Source: Sabellastarte sp. h YS-2021 (Eukaryota; Annelida; Polychaeta; Sabellida; Sabellidae). From it: DNA of 64,000 nucleotides. Below, piece after piece: positions 20,025 to 31,095 of the stretch. Under the pieces are notes generated by a model. That model was not told the origin of the DNA and did no database searches. It worked only from the letters and a program-made list of their open reading frames with translations. The stretch's first letter is position 1, and each line of letters opens with the position of its first letter. The DNA is taken from contig OZ024931.1 in NCBI GenBank assembly GCA_964017235.1, forward strand, positions 99,094,221-99,158,220, in the 5' to 3' direction. The translations under genes were made by a program, and so were the position numbers.

Positions 20025-20216
20025 AGATGCTATGACGTCATGATGTCTAGACAGGAAGAGGAAGTACGATGCGCCACCTGGCGAATGCACTCTCCTGGCT
20101 GGTCCTGCCGGTATTCTATACAGGACGTCTTTTTCTGACGTTTGGCGGGACCGGTCGTGCCGACCGGTAAAGCAATTGTAATTGTCCATTGGATAGGATG
20201 TATTAACGCAATAAAA
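20025..20216 (-). repeat. 5' inverted terminal repeat of DIRS-H
   Basis: AGATGCTATGACGTCATGAT with the full TGACGTCA (20033-20040), GCGCCACCTGGCGAATGCAC, GACGTCTTTTTCTGACGTTT and the outer edge GGATAGGATGTATTAACGCA ending AATAAAA at 20216. The inner few bases present in A and B (CGCCAAACGAA) are lost at the deletion junction, so the long palindrome of this repeat is incomplete. Confidence 0.85.
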
Positions 20217-20276
20217 TGGTCCTTCAGTAAACCACTGGCCTCTGAGTTGCGTGAAGGGTAGCCCTCTACCAGTGTG
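20217..20276 (-). pseudogene. 20-codon gag scrap of another DIRS copy
   Basis: Directly outside the DIRS-H end, the minus strand encodes L-V-E-G-Y-P-S-R-N-S-E-A-S-G-L, matching gag of B (V-E-G-Y-P-S-R-G-S-E-A-G-G-L) and the equivalent region of A and D. It is a fragment of an older DIRS element; the counterpart on the other side of DIRS-H was not found. Confidence 0.75.
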
Positions 20277-21040
20277 ATGTAGGAATGTCCAACAGGAAAA
20301 TTATACCTCCAGATTTAAATATAAATTATTAAACCACAAGAACAGATTCATAATAATAATTCAGAATTTAGAATTATAAATGTGTGATTATCAACTGAAA
20401 TAAGTTCATAACTGCAGGAGGTGTGTCAAAATTAACTGGGGCAAGTTGAATAATCCTGGGCTAGTTAAGGGTGAAAAATCCCCTATTTTTACTACATAAG
20501 GCTATAATTTCATTAATAACAGTGTCCATTTTGCCTACTTTAATATGTAAAACCAGTTTCATTTTAAAAAGTTAAAAACTCAGCAAGCAGAGAGATAAAA
20601 CACAAAAATAAGTTCTTACAAGCCTAAGATAGCCATAACATCCTTAATATTCAAAATTTAAATAGACAGGCACTTTCTTTGAAAAATTCAAAGATTTCAG
20701 CTCTATAAGCCACATATTTCAAGAGTTAGAGGGCTTTAAAGTGGCACAATGTCCATAAATTGGGTCTCTGTGGGCATTTTAGAATCGTTAAATTGACCTT
20801 AGCAATTAAGCTACAGATCTGAAACTTTTTGGGGACATAGATAGCAAACAAAATCTAGAGGATTGCTCGCAAAAAAAAAGATAATGTTTTTGCTTAGCAA
20901 AAACAAAGCGTCCCGAAAAGGATATAAAGGTGAGTGCTAAAGTATTAAGAAAACGCTTCGTTTCTAGCCTTATACTGTTGTGGCAACCAATGTCAGTGCA
21001 GTCTGCTCTATCTAGCATGGTTTTCAAGATATAAGCATTT
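20277..21040. other. AT-rich repeat relics, no gene
   Basis: No coding signal. 20690-20800 (TTTCAGCTCTATAAGCCACA, TTGGGTCTCTGTGGGCATTTTA) is similar to 22780-22880, so this is a diverged unit of the repeat at 22600-23190. Confidence 0.5.
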
Positions 21041-22230
21041 TTGCGTTTTGCAAAAAATTCGTAAAATTCAAAATGTTCGCTATATTTGGCGAGACAAAAA
21101 TATTTTGAAAATTGGCATGGCTACTCTGCAGAGATACCCAGCAGGTGAAAAATTTTGTTGAGTTTGTTCCATCTAGCACGGTTTTTGAGATATAAGCATT
21201 TTTGTGTTTTGCAAAAACTTTGAAAATTCAAAATGGCCACCATTTTTGGGGAGACAAAAATTTTTGACAAGACCACTGCCCCGGTGTGTATCTCCCGCCG
21301 AGCATTAAAGGAGAAGAAATAGCTTTTCCGAGATATTCACAATTTTTCATTTTCATGTGTGAAAACTCTTCCAAAAGTAGGTGAATGAGTTATTTGAGAA
21401 AAATTGGCTATCTGCAATACTATTAAGAGATATTCACATTTACTCATTTTGAGTAGGTGAGTAATTACCTACGGGTCTGAAACTTCACCATGTGAAAGTT
21501 CTCCCAAAAGTAGATGAATGAGTTATTTGATAAAAATTGGGTAGCCGCAAGAGTTTTAGAGATAATTAGCATTTACTCATTTTGAGTAGGTGAATAATTA
21601 GCTACGGGTCTGAAACTTCACCGAATGAAAGCTCTTTGGGATAGCTGCTCTGCAGAGATACCCTGAAGATCAAAAATTTCGTCGAAATCATTCTATGTAG
21701 CACGGTTTTCGAGATATTAGCATTTTTGTGTTTTGCAATTTTTGCGCAAAAATTCGAAAATTCAAAATGACCGCCATTTTTGGCAAGACAAATTTTTTTT
21801 GAAAATTGGCATGGCTACTTTACAGAGATAGTCTGTGGGTCAAAAATTTCTTCGAAATCGCTCTATCTAGCACGGTTTTCGAGATATAAGCATTTTTGTG
21901 TTTTGCAATTTTGCAAAAAATTCGAAAATTCAAAATGGCCGCCATTTTTTGTGAGAAATTTTTTTTTGAAATGGCTACTCCGCAGAGATACCCTGTAGGT
22001 CAAAAATTTTGTTGAAATCGCTCTATCTAGCAGGGTTTTCAAGATATAAGCATTTTTATGTTTTGCAATTTTTGCGAAAATTCGAAAATTCAAAATGGCC
22101 GCCATTTTTTGCGAGACAAAATTTTTTTGAAAATTGGGATAACTACTCCGCAGAGATACCCTGTGGGTCAAAAATTTCGTCGAAATCACTCTATCTAGCA
22201 CGGTTTTCGAGATATAAGCATTTTTGTGTT
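21041..22230. repeat. Family IV tandem array (variant, about 160-165 bp units)
   Basis: Units share TTCGAAAATTCAAAATGGCC, CGCCATTTTT, GATACCCTGTGGGTCAAAAAT, CGCTCTATCTAGCACGGTTT and GAGATATAAGCATTTTTGTG (21765, 21931 and 22091 mark the CAAAATG landmark in the last copies). In the middle (21360-21640) two units of about 123 bp resemble family I instead (AAAGTAGGTGAATGAGTTAT, CTACGGGTCTGAAACTTCAC). Mixed-core composition within one array is notable. Confidence 0.85.
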
Positions 22231-22587
22231 TTCCTTATTTGGAAAATTCATAATGATTAATTAATCATTAATTACTCGGCCATTTCTTAACCAATCAATG
22301 CCAAAATCTAATGATTTCCAGATTTTAATAGAATGAATGTATTTGCCAAGTTTCAGGTGAATTGATAAAATTCCTTTCAAGTTATCATCCGGACAAGCTT
22401 CCCCATCGAAAAAAGACAATTTTGGTCATGTGACCTCTCTGATTGGTTGAAATGTCACTGCCTAAACCTGCCAAATTTGAAAAGAATCCGCCTAACGGTT
22501 ACAGAGTTATAAGGAAAACAAAATGCGGAGCCGGCGGAGCCTGAAGGTCTCCCATACACAAACAAGCGTCCCTTGTGGGACGCTTAA
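22231..22587. mobile_element. Right tail and terminal hairpin of a family IV Helitron-like element
   Basis: Single-copy tail after the array, including ATGATTAATTAATCATTAAT and a purine-rich segment GCGGAGCCGGCGGAGCCTGA. It ends in a perfect 9-bp hairpin, AAGCGTCCC (22564-22572), loop TTGT, GGGACGCTT (22577-22585), then AA|T. This is the same terminal formula (hairpin, AA, then T) as families II and III but with an unrelated stem. The left end was not found. Confidence 0.7.
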
Positions 22588-22599
22588 TTATACATAATA

Positions 22600-23190
22600 C
22601 AGTTTGAGACTTACTTGTCACACTTGGCATTTCCAAATTACAGGGTAAAATACAGGAAAAAAATGTCAAAAAAGGTCACTTGGATGAATGTCTATGGTCC
22701 TCGTACACAGGTTAAATGTCTACTAAAAGCCTTGATTTTTGGCACTTGTAAAAAGAACATAATAATATTTTTCCAGATGGGATTTCAGCTCTATCAGTCA
22801 CATAGTTTAACAGTCACAGAACTTAAAAGTGGCAAAAAATCCAAATATTGGGTCTCTGGGGGTCTTTTAGAGACCTCAATGTGACCTTCAAATTAAAGTT
22901 TCAGACTTAAAATCTTTCACAATCTAAGATTATACATAGAATATATATCTAACACAGTTTGAAACTTCTCAGACTTACCATTTCCAAGTTACAGGTCAAA
23001 ATATGTGAAAAATGTCTTAAAATGGTCACTCGGGTGGGTGTTTATGGTCCTCATACACAGGTTAAATGTCTATTAAAGGCCTAAATTTTGGGGCACATGT
23101 AAGAAAACATATCAATATATTCCCAGATGATATTTCACTTAGATGAGAGACATAGTTTGAAAGCTACAGTGCTTGAAAGTGCCAAAAAGT
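22600..23190. repeat. Two diverged copies of a roughly 355-bp repeat
   Basis: CAGTTTGAGACTTACTTGTC at about 22600 and CAGTTTGAAACTTCTCAGAC at about 22955 start two parallel units that share TATGGTCCTCRTACACAGGT, TTAAATGTCTA and a GATGGGATTTCA-like element. The unit is partly shared with 20690-20800. It is non-coding. Confidence 0.65.
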
Positions 23191-23899
23191 GCACTGTTAA
23201 GGAGACAGAAGCAAATTTGTGTTTTTCCATTTTTGGCAAAAATTCGAAAATTTTAAATGGCCCCCATTTTTGGGGAGAGTAAAATTTTTTGAAAATTACC
23301 AATACTACATTCTTTGATATCCTGTGGGTCGAAAATTTCAACGATATCGCTCTATCTTGCACGGTTAAGGAGACAGAAGCAAATTTCTGTTTTTGCATTT
23401 TTGGCAAAAATTCGAAAAGGCCACCATTTTTGGGGAGAGGAAAATTTTTTGAAAATTGTGAATAGTACATTTCTTAGATACCTGTGGGTTGAAAATTTTG
23501 ACGAAATTGCTCTATCTCGCATGGTTTAGGAGATAGACATATTTATGTTTTTTGCTATGTAGCTATTACTCAGGAGATTAAAGCTATTACCAACAACAAC
23601 AATACCAAGCAAGCAATTGACACTATAAACCTTCAAACCAAATTTTAAAAAGATGAGTTAAATATGTTTCCTTTAAAACAGTGAAAACAGAAATGCAATT
23701 CAGAGTAGGCTCAAAGTAGCAAAGCAGCTATTACTCGACCAAAAGCTATCCTGGCCAAACTATTGACCCAATTATCCTTCATTTTTGTGAAGCTAGAAAA
23801 CATTGTTTCATTAAAATGTCCAAAAAAAGTCAAACCAGCATAATAGCTATATAGCACAGTAGTTATTACTCAGTTAGCTATAAATGTATTATCACCAAA
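23191..23899. repeat. Family IV then family II units, left part of a composite element split by DIRS-C
   Basis: 23191-23550 carries two to three family IV units (TTCGAAAATT, CACGGTTAAGGAGACAGAAG). 23551-23899 carries family II units (CTATTACTCAG, CAATCCCAAGC-type, AAAATGTCCAAAAAAAGTCA) ending ATTATCACCAAA, where DIRS-C begins. Family II resumes at 29325 with AGCAATCCC, so 23551-23899 and 29325-30287 were one array. Confidence 0.8.
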
Positions 23900-24226
23900 T
23901 TGTTTAATTTTATTGTAATTGGAATTTTTATAAATAAAAATACTTACATAATCGCAACAGATGCTTACGTGACACAGACAATGTGTCTCGCCATTTTTTA
24001 TTTTGCACACGTAAATCCTTGCGGGCACCTGCTGGAGGTTAAAGATACTCTGTAAGTTGCCATTCTTAAATTTTGACCCTAACCCTCAGAAGATGGTAGA
24101 GGGGAGGAGGGTGGGACTCTCCCTGCTGGGATTATGTAAGTATTTTTATTTATAAAAATTCCAATTACAATAAAATGAACCAATTTTATTGCATAAAAAC
24201 CTACTTACATAATCCCAACAGATGCT
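23900..24226 (-). repeat. DIRS-C 3' inverted terminal repeat and ICR
   Basis: The 3' repeat: AATTGGAATTTTTATAAATA, ACTTACATAATCGCAACAGA and TGTGTCTCGCCATTTTTTAT are inverse to the 5' repeat at 29185-29324. The ICR (24126-24225) consists of CATAATCCC-type complements: GGATTATGTAAGTATTTTTA to CCAATTACAATAAAA (inverse of the 3' edge), a spacer TGAACCAA, then TTTTATTGCATAAAAACCTA to CCCAACAGATGC (inverse of the 5' edge). It equals the joined ends of a circular copy. Confidence 0.88.
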
Positions 24227-24704
24227 TGAATGCAGCCCTGACGTCCATGGTGGGTAGACTTCTGAGGACTGTCAAGTGCTATAGGGGAGTTCTTGAGCTT
24301 ATACAGATACAAAAATGCATTGAAACAATATGATATACTAGAAGCAACTGTAATATATTACATATAATTAAAATTATGTTAATCTACAAGTACTGGTAAA
24401 GTCATAAAGTAGTTGTAGTAAAGTAACTGAAAGGTACTCACCCACTAATGAAAGCAGCATGCCGTACCATACATAAACATGACATATATCAATCCCATCA
24501 CCCTGTCTGTACAGTTGTGCAGGGTTCAAAGGTCAGTTGCGCCCAGTTGAATACAACTCCAATAGTCAGACTGCAGCTGTCCCTCGAGCCATCCGTATGA
24601 GCTTTGCAGTCATATCCATAATCATGTCCAAAATCATAGTCTTAATCCAGTCCCGTCCAACTCCACACATCCTAAAAATAAAAAGTTGAACATATTATTA
24701 AGTC
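24227..24704 (-). other. DIRS-C 3' untranslated region
   Basis: Between the ICR and the recombinase stop. No open frame, no polypurine run like that of B, H and G; AT-rich with scattered short repeats. Confidence 0.5.
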
Positions 24705-26278
24705 TCAATTGTTCACTACATGTTGTGCAGATACAATGGGACCTAACTTCAAGATATTATCATTCTCCCAGCAAATATCCTTCAAATAAAAGTTTGTGAA
24801 GGTATTGTGGGACCTCCAGTAACAGGAGCTCAAGACCTGCTCTAAGGAGACACCTCCTTTGAACGCAAATGATCCAGCCATAGCTCTAACATCATGAGCT
24901 CTAACCTGAGTGACCTGTTGATCAGTCAAATCTGAAGACTGGTAGCAAGTGTGAATGGTCTGTTTGATCTACTGGGAAATGGTTATTCTAGTGATATCCT
25001 TAAAATAACCCTCCCTAAGTGATACAAAGAGAAGGGCCTTGCCCTTTCTCATGGATTTGGTCTTGTCTAAGTAGACTTTGAGGGCCCTAACTGGACAAAG
25101 TGACTTGTCCTCCACCAGTGAACTGGTCTAATGGAGTCAGGGCCATCCGATACCAATTGGTTTTTGGCCAGGAATGCTGGAGAAGGAGAAACTGTGACTT
25201 CTGACCAATTTCTCCTTGAAGAGACAGAAGAGTGAGTCCAAGCATGTATCTCACTCCTTCTTTTCCCTGAGGCTAAAGCCAACAGGAACACTGTCTTGTA
25301 AGTTAGCCACTTCAAAGGAGCCTCAGATAAAGGCTCAAAAGGAGGTTTTGTCAAACCTAGGAGGACCAAGGAGAGGTCCCATGTAGGTATGGACCTATTT
25401 GGTTTAGGTCTATCCCTGGTGAAGCTGGCGATAAGTCTATTCAGTTCTAGACTTTTTGAGATGAGTTCACCCTGTGAACCCAAAGCATCAGCAATTGCTG
25501 TTCTGTAGCCAGTAATTGTGGCTGGTTTGAAAATTTTGACTGTGAACAGGTAGTTTAGAAACTCTGCTACCTGGGGAACAGTTGCTGAGGTGATGTCCAC
25601 CTTATTCTGTGAGCACCATTGCTCATAAATGGTCCACCTTGATTGATAAACTTTTCTTGAGGATTCCCTTTGAGGTGCCTTAATTCTTTCTGCCACCTCA
25701 GATGAGAATCTTCCAGAATTGGATTCCTGGAATCCAGAAGCCACACATGTAGATTCAGGTACTCCACATTGTTGTGGAACCTGTTGGAATGTGGTTGTTT
25801 TAGTAGTGTCTTCCAGTGAGGGAGTTGTAGGGGTACCCTGGTCGAGAGATCCACCAGATCCCAAAACCATGGCATCCCTGGCCACCCTGGGGCCAGTACA
25901 ATCATCCTGCATGGGTATGTTATTATTTTTTGAATTACTTGTGGCAGGATGGCTACTGGACAGAAGACATAGCCATCTAGGCCTTCCCAACAGATATTCA
26001 ATGCATCTACTTTCCAAGCCTTTTTGTCTGGGACAGGAGATACATAAATTGAAAGTTTGTGATTTAGATGAGTTGCAAACAGGTCTACCATTGGTGTGTG
26101 CCAAACTCTGCAAATTTGGTTGAATATCTGTTGGTGAAGGGACCACTCTGTTTGTATGACCTTGTCCCTTCGTGATAGGGAGTCTGCTATCACATTTAGG
26201 GATCCAGGTACATGTCTTGCTCTTATGTGGATCCTTCTGGAATTTGTGAATGCCAGAATTCTCCAGATAAGAACACAC
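24705..26278 (-). pseudogene. Tyrosine recombinase of DIRS-C, frameshifted, with overlapping N-terminal extension
   Basis: From 26278 the frame overlaps RNase H for about 600 bp, then gives the recombinase core-binding domain (S-R-W-T-I-Y-E-Q-W-C, T-I-T-G-Y-R-T-A-I-A-D) and the Arg box S-G-K-R-R-S-E-I-H-A-W. It breaks by frameshift near 25120. The C-terminal piece 24705-24929 in another frame carries V-R-A-H-D-V-R-A-M-A (H-x-x-R) and F-Y-L-K-D with the nucleophile Tyr. Catalytic residues survive, but the protein cannot be made as one chain. Confidence 0.82.
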
Positions 26279-27617
26279 ACTTCTATGGAATGTATACCTC
26301 CTTCCTTGTTCAGATAAGATACTACTGTACTGTTGTCTGAACAGATGAGCACTCTTTGATCTTGCAAGTGCTCCTGAAAACCCTTTAGGGCCAGAAGGAC
26401 AGCTTTTAGCTCCAATACATTGATGTGAAGCTGAGCTTCCTTGTTTGACCAGAGGCCACTGAGACTATCTCGTTTAAGTGAGCTCCCCAGCCCTTTTGGG
26501 AGGCATCTGTGAATACCAGTGTGTTGTGAACATGAGGATGGATAGGAGCACCTGCCATAAGATTCTGTAGATCCTCCCACCATTTGAGATGTTTCAGAAA
26601 ATTTCCTGTTACTGGGATCCTTTTGTCCAGTGACTGGGGAAATTTCCAGTGTGACTTCAAGTACCACTGGAAAGGTCTCATGTGTAACCTTCCCAGTGGT
26701 ACTGTTTTTTCTAAGGAAGCTAATGTCCCTATGAGTGACATGAGCTTTCTTGGAGTCAAGACTAATGACTTTCTGATGGAAACAGTCTGAACTTTTAACC
26801 AATCAAGCTTCTTTTGGGTTGGAAAGACTAGACCCCTCTGAAGATTGAAGTGATAGCCCAGAAAATCCAGTTTTTTGTGTGGGTACCAATTCCGACTTTT
26901 GAAAATTGATAAGCCAGCCTAGTTCTTGCACCAATTTTACTAAATTTTCTGAATCTTTGAGACAATGTTCCTTTGTTGGTGACCGAAGAAGCCAGTCATC
27001 CAGATATTGATGGATTCTGAGGTTCCTGGCTTGAGCTATGAGTTTTACCTCTTTCACAATGCGAGTAAACTCTAGGGGAGGGGTGCCCGAAATTGGAAAT
27101 CCCTTTTTTTTTAATCTTTTTTTTTTGTTTGAGATTTTGGATGAATTGGCACATGAAAATAAGCGTCTGTGAGGTCTATTGAGGTGACCCACTCCCCCTT
27201 TCGAATCGACTTCCTGATAGATTCGGCTGTTTCCATTTTGAATGTCGGTACATGTAAATGGTTGTTTAACATACTTAAATCTATCACTGGTCTCCACCGT
27301 TTCATGGATTTGGCTACCAGAAATAGTCTGCTGTAATATCCCAGAGTTGTGGGTTTCCTGACATGAGTTATCGCCTTCTTTGTAAGCATGGCCTGAACTG
27401 CCTGGTGGAGGGCGCCATCTTTGTTTTTGTTGTGAAATTCGCTCAAAATTTTTGACAATTTGGGGAGAATTTTGAAATCTAGACAATAACCATGTTGTAG
27501 TAAACTTACTACCCTGGGATGAGCATGATTTTTTTTACCATACCTGCCCAAAATCCTGCAATCTTGCCCCTGGAAAGTTATTTCCCCTTTCCTCCCCTGC
27601 CGCCTCTTGATGTGCAT
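25567..27617 (-). pseudogene. Reverse transcriptase-RNase H of DIRS-C, several frameshifts
   Basis: Starts at 27617 with an RT N-terminal part (W-R-P-V-I-D-L-S-M-L-N, S-I-D-L-T-D-A-Y-F-H-V-P-I). It is then interrupted near 27100-27130, where a T-rich stretch on the plus strand replaces about 20 codons before the L-P-F-G-type segment. RT resumes in another frame with Y-L-D-D-W-L, then RNase H F-T-D-A-S, L-E-L-K-A-V-L-L-A-L, S-D-N-S-T-V and N-V-I-A-D-S-L-S-R in two further frames. The C-terminal A-P-G-W-P-G-M-P-W-F block is present. Non-functional. Confidence 0.85.
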
Positions 27618-27682
27618 GCAGAGTAATTTCCATAAGAGGTGTTTGGCTGCGTTCGTTTGTCACGAAAAGATTTGTTACCTTC

Positions 27683-29107
27683 CTAAGCAGTTTTTGAGTG
27701 AGATGTTCTCCCGAAATCGAAATTCTTAGTGGTATCTCTGTATGACTTGGTGTCAGATTCTTTTATAATTGACAGTCTTTTTATCATATTGTCCTCCACT
27801 TGTGACAAAATGTCAGAATTGAAGACTTCCTGTTGGTCAAAACGATCTGTACGCAGATTAGCCAGATCTTTCGGACCCAGTTTGGAGCTACAATCTTTCA
27901 ACAAGCTGTCCCTTCTCGCTAGAAGCATGTTACAAGCCAAAGTCACATTTTGCTTCAACACCGTGTCCAAAGCAATTTCCAGAGAAGAGGTGACTGAAGC
28001 TTGGAGCTGAGAATACTTCACAATAAGATCTGCTGACTCCTTCACAGTATCCAGGTCACCTGAGCTCCTAATTTCAGTGGCCAATTCCTGAATCCTGTTA
28101 TTCAGCTCTTCAATGGCCATTCTGAACCATACCACATGTCCAAGAATCTGCATATTCTCTCTACAGACAGTTTCCTGAATAATATGCTGTTTTGAAGGAA
28201 CAGAGATAAAGGCTGATAAAATTTTCACCCTAGCAATGTTAAAATAAGAATCAGACAACTTTGCAGCTTTCAATGACGTGTCTTGAGGGGAAGTTGTATA
28301 ATAAATCATATCTGGCCTCTCAAAGGCAGGAAAGTGGCCTTGGGACAAGGATTCTGAGCTGGCCTTGTCCTTCAATGTTGTACCAGAAGCTTTCCTGAAT
28401 CTGTACTACCACATGGTTTGAATATCCTGCACAGGGGGTGAGGCCAAATTCTGTTTTCTTACAACCTGCTTAGGAGGCTTCTTAGAGAAGGCAGAAGGGG
28501 CCACAAGGCACTCTACTTGTGGGACTTCAAGGTCAAGGAGACCCCTGATAGCATTTAACATTTCTACATATGAGGGGTCCAACTCCTGCTGATGTGAATC
28601 TCCCTCACCCTGAGGAGATCTAGATCTGCGACGCTTCCTAGAAGGCAAGGAATCCTCATCTGAAAGTTCGCCTTCTGATGCTTCAGGTCTTGATTGGGAG
28701 GCAGGGGCACACATACCCTGCTCCTGTGAAAAAACTGTATCTTTTTGAGATGAAGAAGGTTTATCTTTTCGTTTGAATTCCTCAAACTGGGAAGTCAGTG
28801 ATGCCAACTGAGAGATGTTCTTAATGAGATCCTGAAGAGAGGTATCAGGAGTGGAAGGATTGGATTGTGATGATTTGGAAGGTGTAGGTTTATCTAATAA
28901 TGAATCATCAAACTTTTCAGAAGATTTAGATTTCTTCTTATGAGGTACCTTCAAACTCCCAGCACAAATGGGACAATCTGCTTCCTTACCAGAAATGCAT
29001 TTGTCTTTGCCCTTCTTCTCACCTCTGCATTTCAAACATGCTTGGTGGTTATCCCAAGGCAGCATATCAGTTAAACACACCGAGCATTTTCTTTGTTTCT
29101 CAGCCAT
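27683..29107 (-). pseudogene. Gag of DIRS-C with one in-frame stop
   Basis: Start chosen at the ATG at 29107 (M-A-E-K-Q-R-K-C-S-V-C); the frame is open further upstream into the terminal repeat. The N-terminal cluster C-x2-C...H-x2-C-x2-C...C...C-P-I-C parallels the gag finger of the other copies. Ser/Lys-rich middle, then a helical C-terminal domain. A TAG at 28406 splits it; the same frame resumes and ends at 27683. No RG-rich tail is seen. Confidence 0.78.
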
Positions 29108-29184
29108 GAAAAACTTTGAAGCGCCAAAAGAATGCGTGTGCACTTGACGGCGGTCAAAATAAGAATGGCAACTTACAGAGTATC

Positions 29185-29324
29185 TATAACCTGCAGCAGG
29201 TGCCCGCTGGGGTTTATGTGTGCAAAATAAAAAATGGCGAGACACATTGTCGGTGTCCTTGACCGAACAGTAGGTCACGTAAGCATCTGTTGGGATTATG
29301 TAAGTACGTTTTTATGCAATAAAA
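29185..29324 (-). repeat. 5' inverted terminal repeat of DIRS-C
   Basis: Inverse of 23900-24040: CACCTGC/GCAGGTGCCCGC, GTGTGCAAAATAAAAAATGG, CGAGACACATTGTC and CGTAAGCATCTGTTGGGATT, then the outer edge ATGTAAGTACGTTTTTATGC followed by AATAAAA against family II sequence. Confidence 0.85.
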
Positions 29325-30287
29325 AGCAATCCCAAGCAAGCTACTGATCCACTAATCCTCCATCCCAAATTTTGTGAACATAGGTAAAATACTTTCCTTT
29401 AAAATGCTTAAAATAAAAAAAAGCTACTCAAAGTAGCTAAGCAGCTATTACTCAGTCAGTTATATAGCTATTATCACTAAAAGCAATCCCAAGCAATCCC
29501 AAACCTAACTATTGCTCATACCAAATTTGGTAAAGATATGTCAAATATTTTTCCTTAAAATGCCTGGAAACGAAAGAAGTACACAAAAGTAGCTAAGTAA
29601 CTATTACTCAGTTAGCTATAGCTACAACGCTATCATCGACCCAAAGCTATCCTGGCCATACTATTGACCCAATCATCCTTCATATAAATTTTTGTGAAGA
29701 TAGAAAACATTGTTTCATTAAAATGTCCAGAAAAAAAGTCAACTCAAAATAGTATAATAGCTATATAGCACAGTAGCTATTACTCAGTTAGCTATAAAGG
29801 TATTATCACCAAAAGCAATCCCAAGCAAGCTACTGATCCAATAATCCTCCATCCCAAATTTTGTGAAAATAGGTGAAATACTTTTCCTTTAAAATGCTTA
29901 AAATAAAAAAGCTACTCAAAGTAGCTAACTAGCTATTACTCAGTTATATAGCTATTATCACTAAAAGCAATCCCAAGCAATCCCAAACCTAACTATTGCT
30001 CATACCAAATTTGGTAAAGATATGTCAAATATTTTTCCTTAAAATGCCCGGAAACAAAAGAAGTATACAAAAGTAGCTATTACTCAGTTTGCTATAGACC
30101 TATCTTCACCAAAAGCAATCCCATGCAAGCTATTAACCCAATAAACACCCATACCAAATTTGGTAAAGATAGGATAAATACTTTTCCTTGAAATGACCGG
30201 AAACCAAGTGTGACTACGGACGGCGGAAAAAGCAAAAATAATATGTCCACCCCTCCACCCCACCCCCAGTGGGGTGCACATAAAAAG
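29325..30287. repeat. Family II tandem array with terminal hairpin
   Basis: About six units of roughly 160 bp: AAAAGCAATCCCAAGCAAGC, CCATCCCAAATTTTGTGAA or CATACCAAATTTGGTAAAGA, CCTTAAAATGCC-GGAAAC, AGTAGCTAAGTAGCTATTAC. It ends ATATGTCCACCCC...CAGTGGGGTGCACATAA, a slightly decayed form of the perfect hairpin at 37306-37334. It is the right part of the composite element that DIRS-C interrupts. Confidence 0.87.
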
Positions 30288-31095
30288 AGAACAAGTGTGT
30301 TCTGAGTATGCAAGAACATTATGATGAACCAATTTAAATAAATTGATTAGTGTCAATTTGGCTGGATTGTGCTAATATCCCACATCCACCATTACTCTCT
30401 CATTGTTTATGTTTAGAATTTTGGGTGTGATATTTAGGGAACACCATTCCTGCATGGAGAATTTCATGCGTTTAGCACAATGACCCTGTTCTGTGAAGTG
30501 TTTAGAGACTGCTTTCCCTGGGATTTGAGCTTGAAAGTATTGTGTATTCTGGGACGCTTATTAAGTTTAGTTCTTTGTTCCTTAGGTTGTTTCTTGCACA
30601 ACTTTGCACCAGTAGCTACCAGGAGGTTCAAGATTTCATATGCAATCTTTTACATTGGTAATGGGGTGTCATCTTCTCTGCTTTCCATCTTATCATTATG
30701 GATGTACAATTTTGAAACTGCACTAAGTAACGTGCTGTGACTAATGCTTCCTGGCACCACACTCATTGTAAAATATAGAAAACAAAATAGTATCGGAGAT
30801 ACCCGTACCCCACAGCCTAGGGAAGTAATTTTAAACACCATGAGATATAGAAGTAGTGAAACAGTACAAAGAACTGAATTCTTTCATAGCAGTGTCAGTT
30901 ATATAAGTGTCCAAATAATGTTTAAGTAGAGAAAATAACATGTAAGAGAAAGAAAATGAATGTAAAGATAAAATATTAAAACAAGACAATTCTGTAGAAA
31001 ATGACAGCATTAATCAGTAAACTACAAATTATGAAGCTGTAAAATTTATTAACTGGAGAATAGTTGTAAATAGAAATAGCACAATTATGTAAAAG
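30288..31095. other. Unique AT-rich sequence, no recognised gene
   Basis: No tandem structure and no similarity to the families in the window. An 86-codon frame at 30480-30740 has no recognisable motif, no splice context and a composition typical of chance. Confidence 0.5.

Larger units (their letters stand above)
14457..20216 (-). mobile_element. DIRS-H: minimal DIRS derivative with both ends, recombinase only, split by a LINE
   Basis: 3' terminal repeat (from about 14457), ICR, 3' UTR, tyrosine recombinase and 5' terminal repeat (20025-20216) are present; gag, RT and RNase H have been deleted, joining the recombinase N-terminal region to the 5' repeat at about 20022. A LINE (14812-18582) sits inside the ICR, flanked by the duplicated target TATCC. 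Without the LINE the derivative is about 2.0 kb. It belongs to the A/B/D subfamily. Confidence 0.82.
23900..29324 (-). mobile_element. DIRS-C, full-length but decayed DIRS-type retrotransposon
   Basis: Both inverted terminal repeats, the ICR, gag, RT-RNase H and recombinase are all recognisable. The target can be rebuilt: ATCACCAAA on the left and AGCAATCCCAAGC on the right join to the ATCACCAAAAGCAATCCC of intact family II units, with no target duplication beyond the shared A run. Sequence differs strongly from the other six copies, defining a third subfamily. Coding regions carry stops, frameshifts and a short T-rich replacement in RT. Confidence 0.88.

Noticed and set aside
22260..22300. 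ATTAATTAATCATTAATTA-type palindrome near 22260 as an integration or terminal site
   Set aside because: It lies inside the family IV tail, not at an element boundary; the terminal hairpin is at 22564-22585.
30480..30929. Small genes at 30480-30740 and 30744-30929
   Set aside because: No recognisable motif, no splice or conserved context, and opposite-strand frames of equal length.
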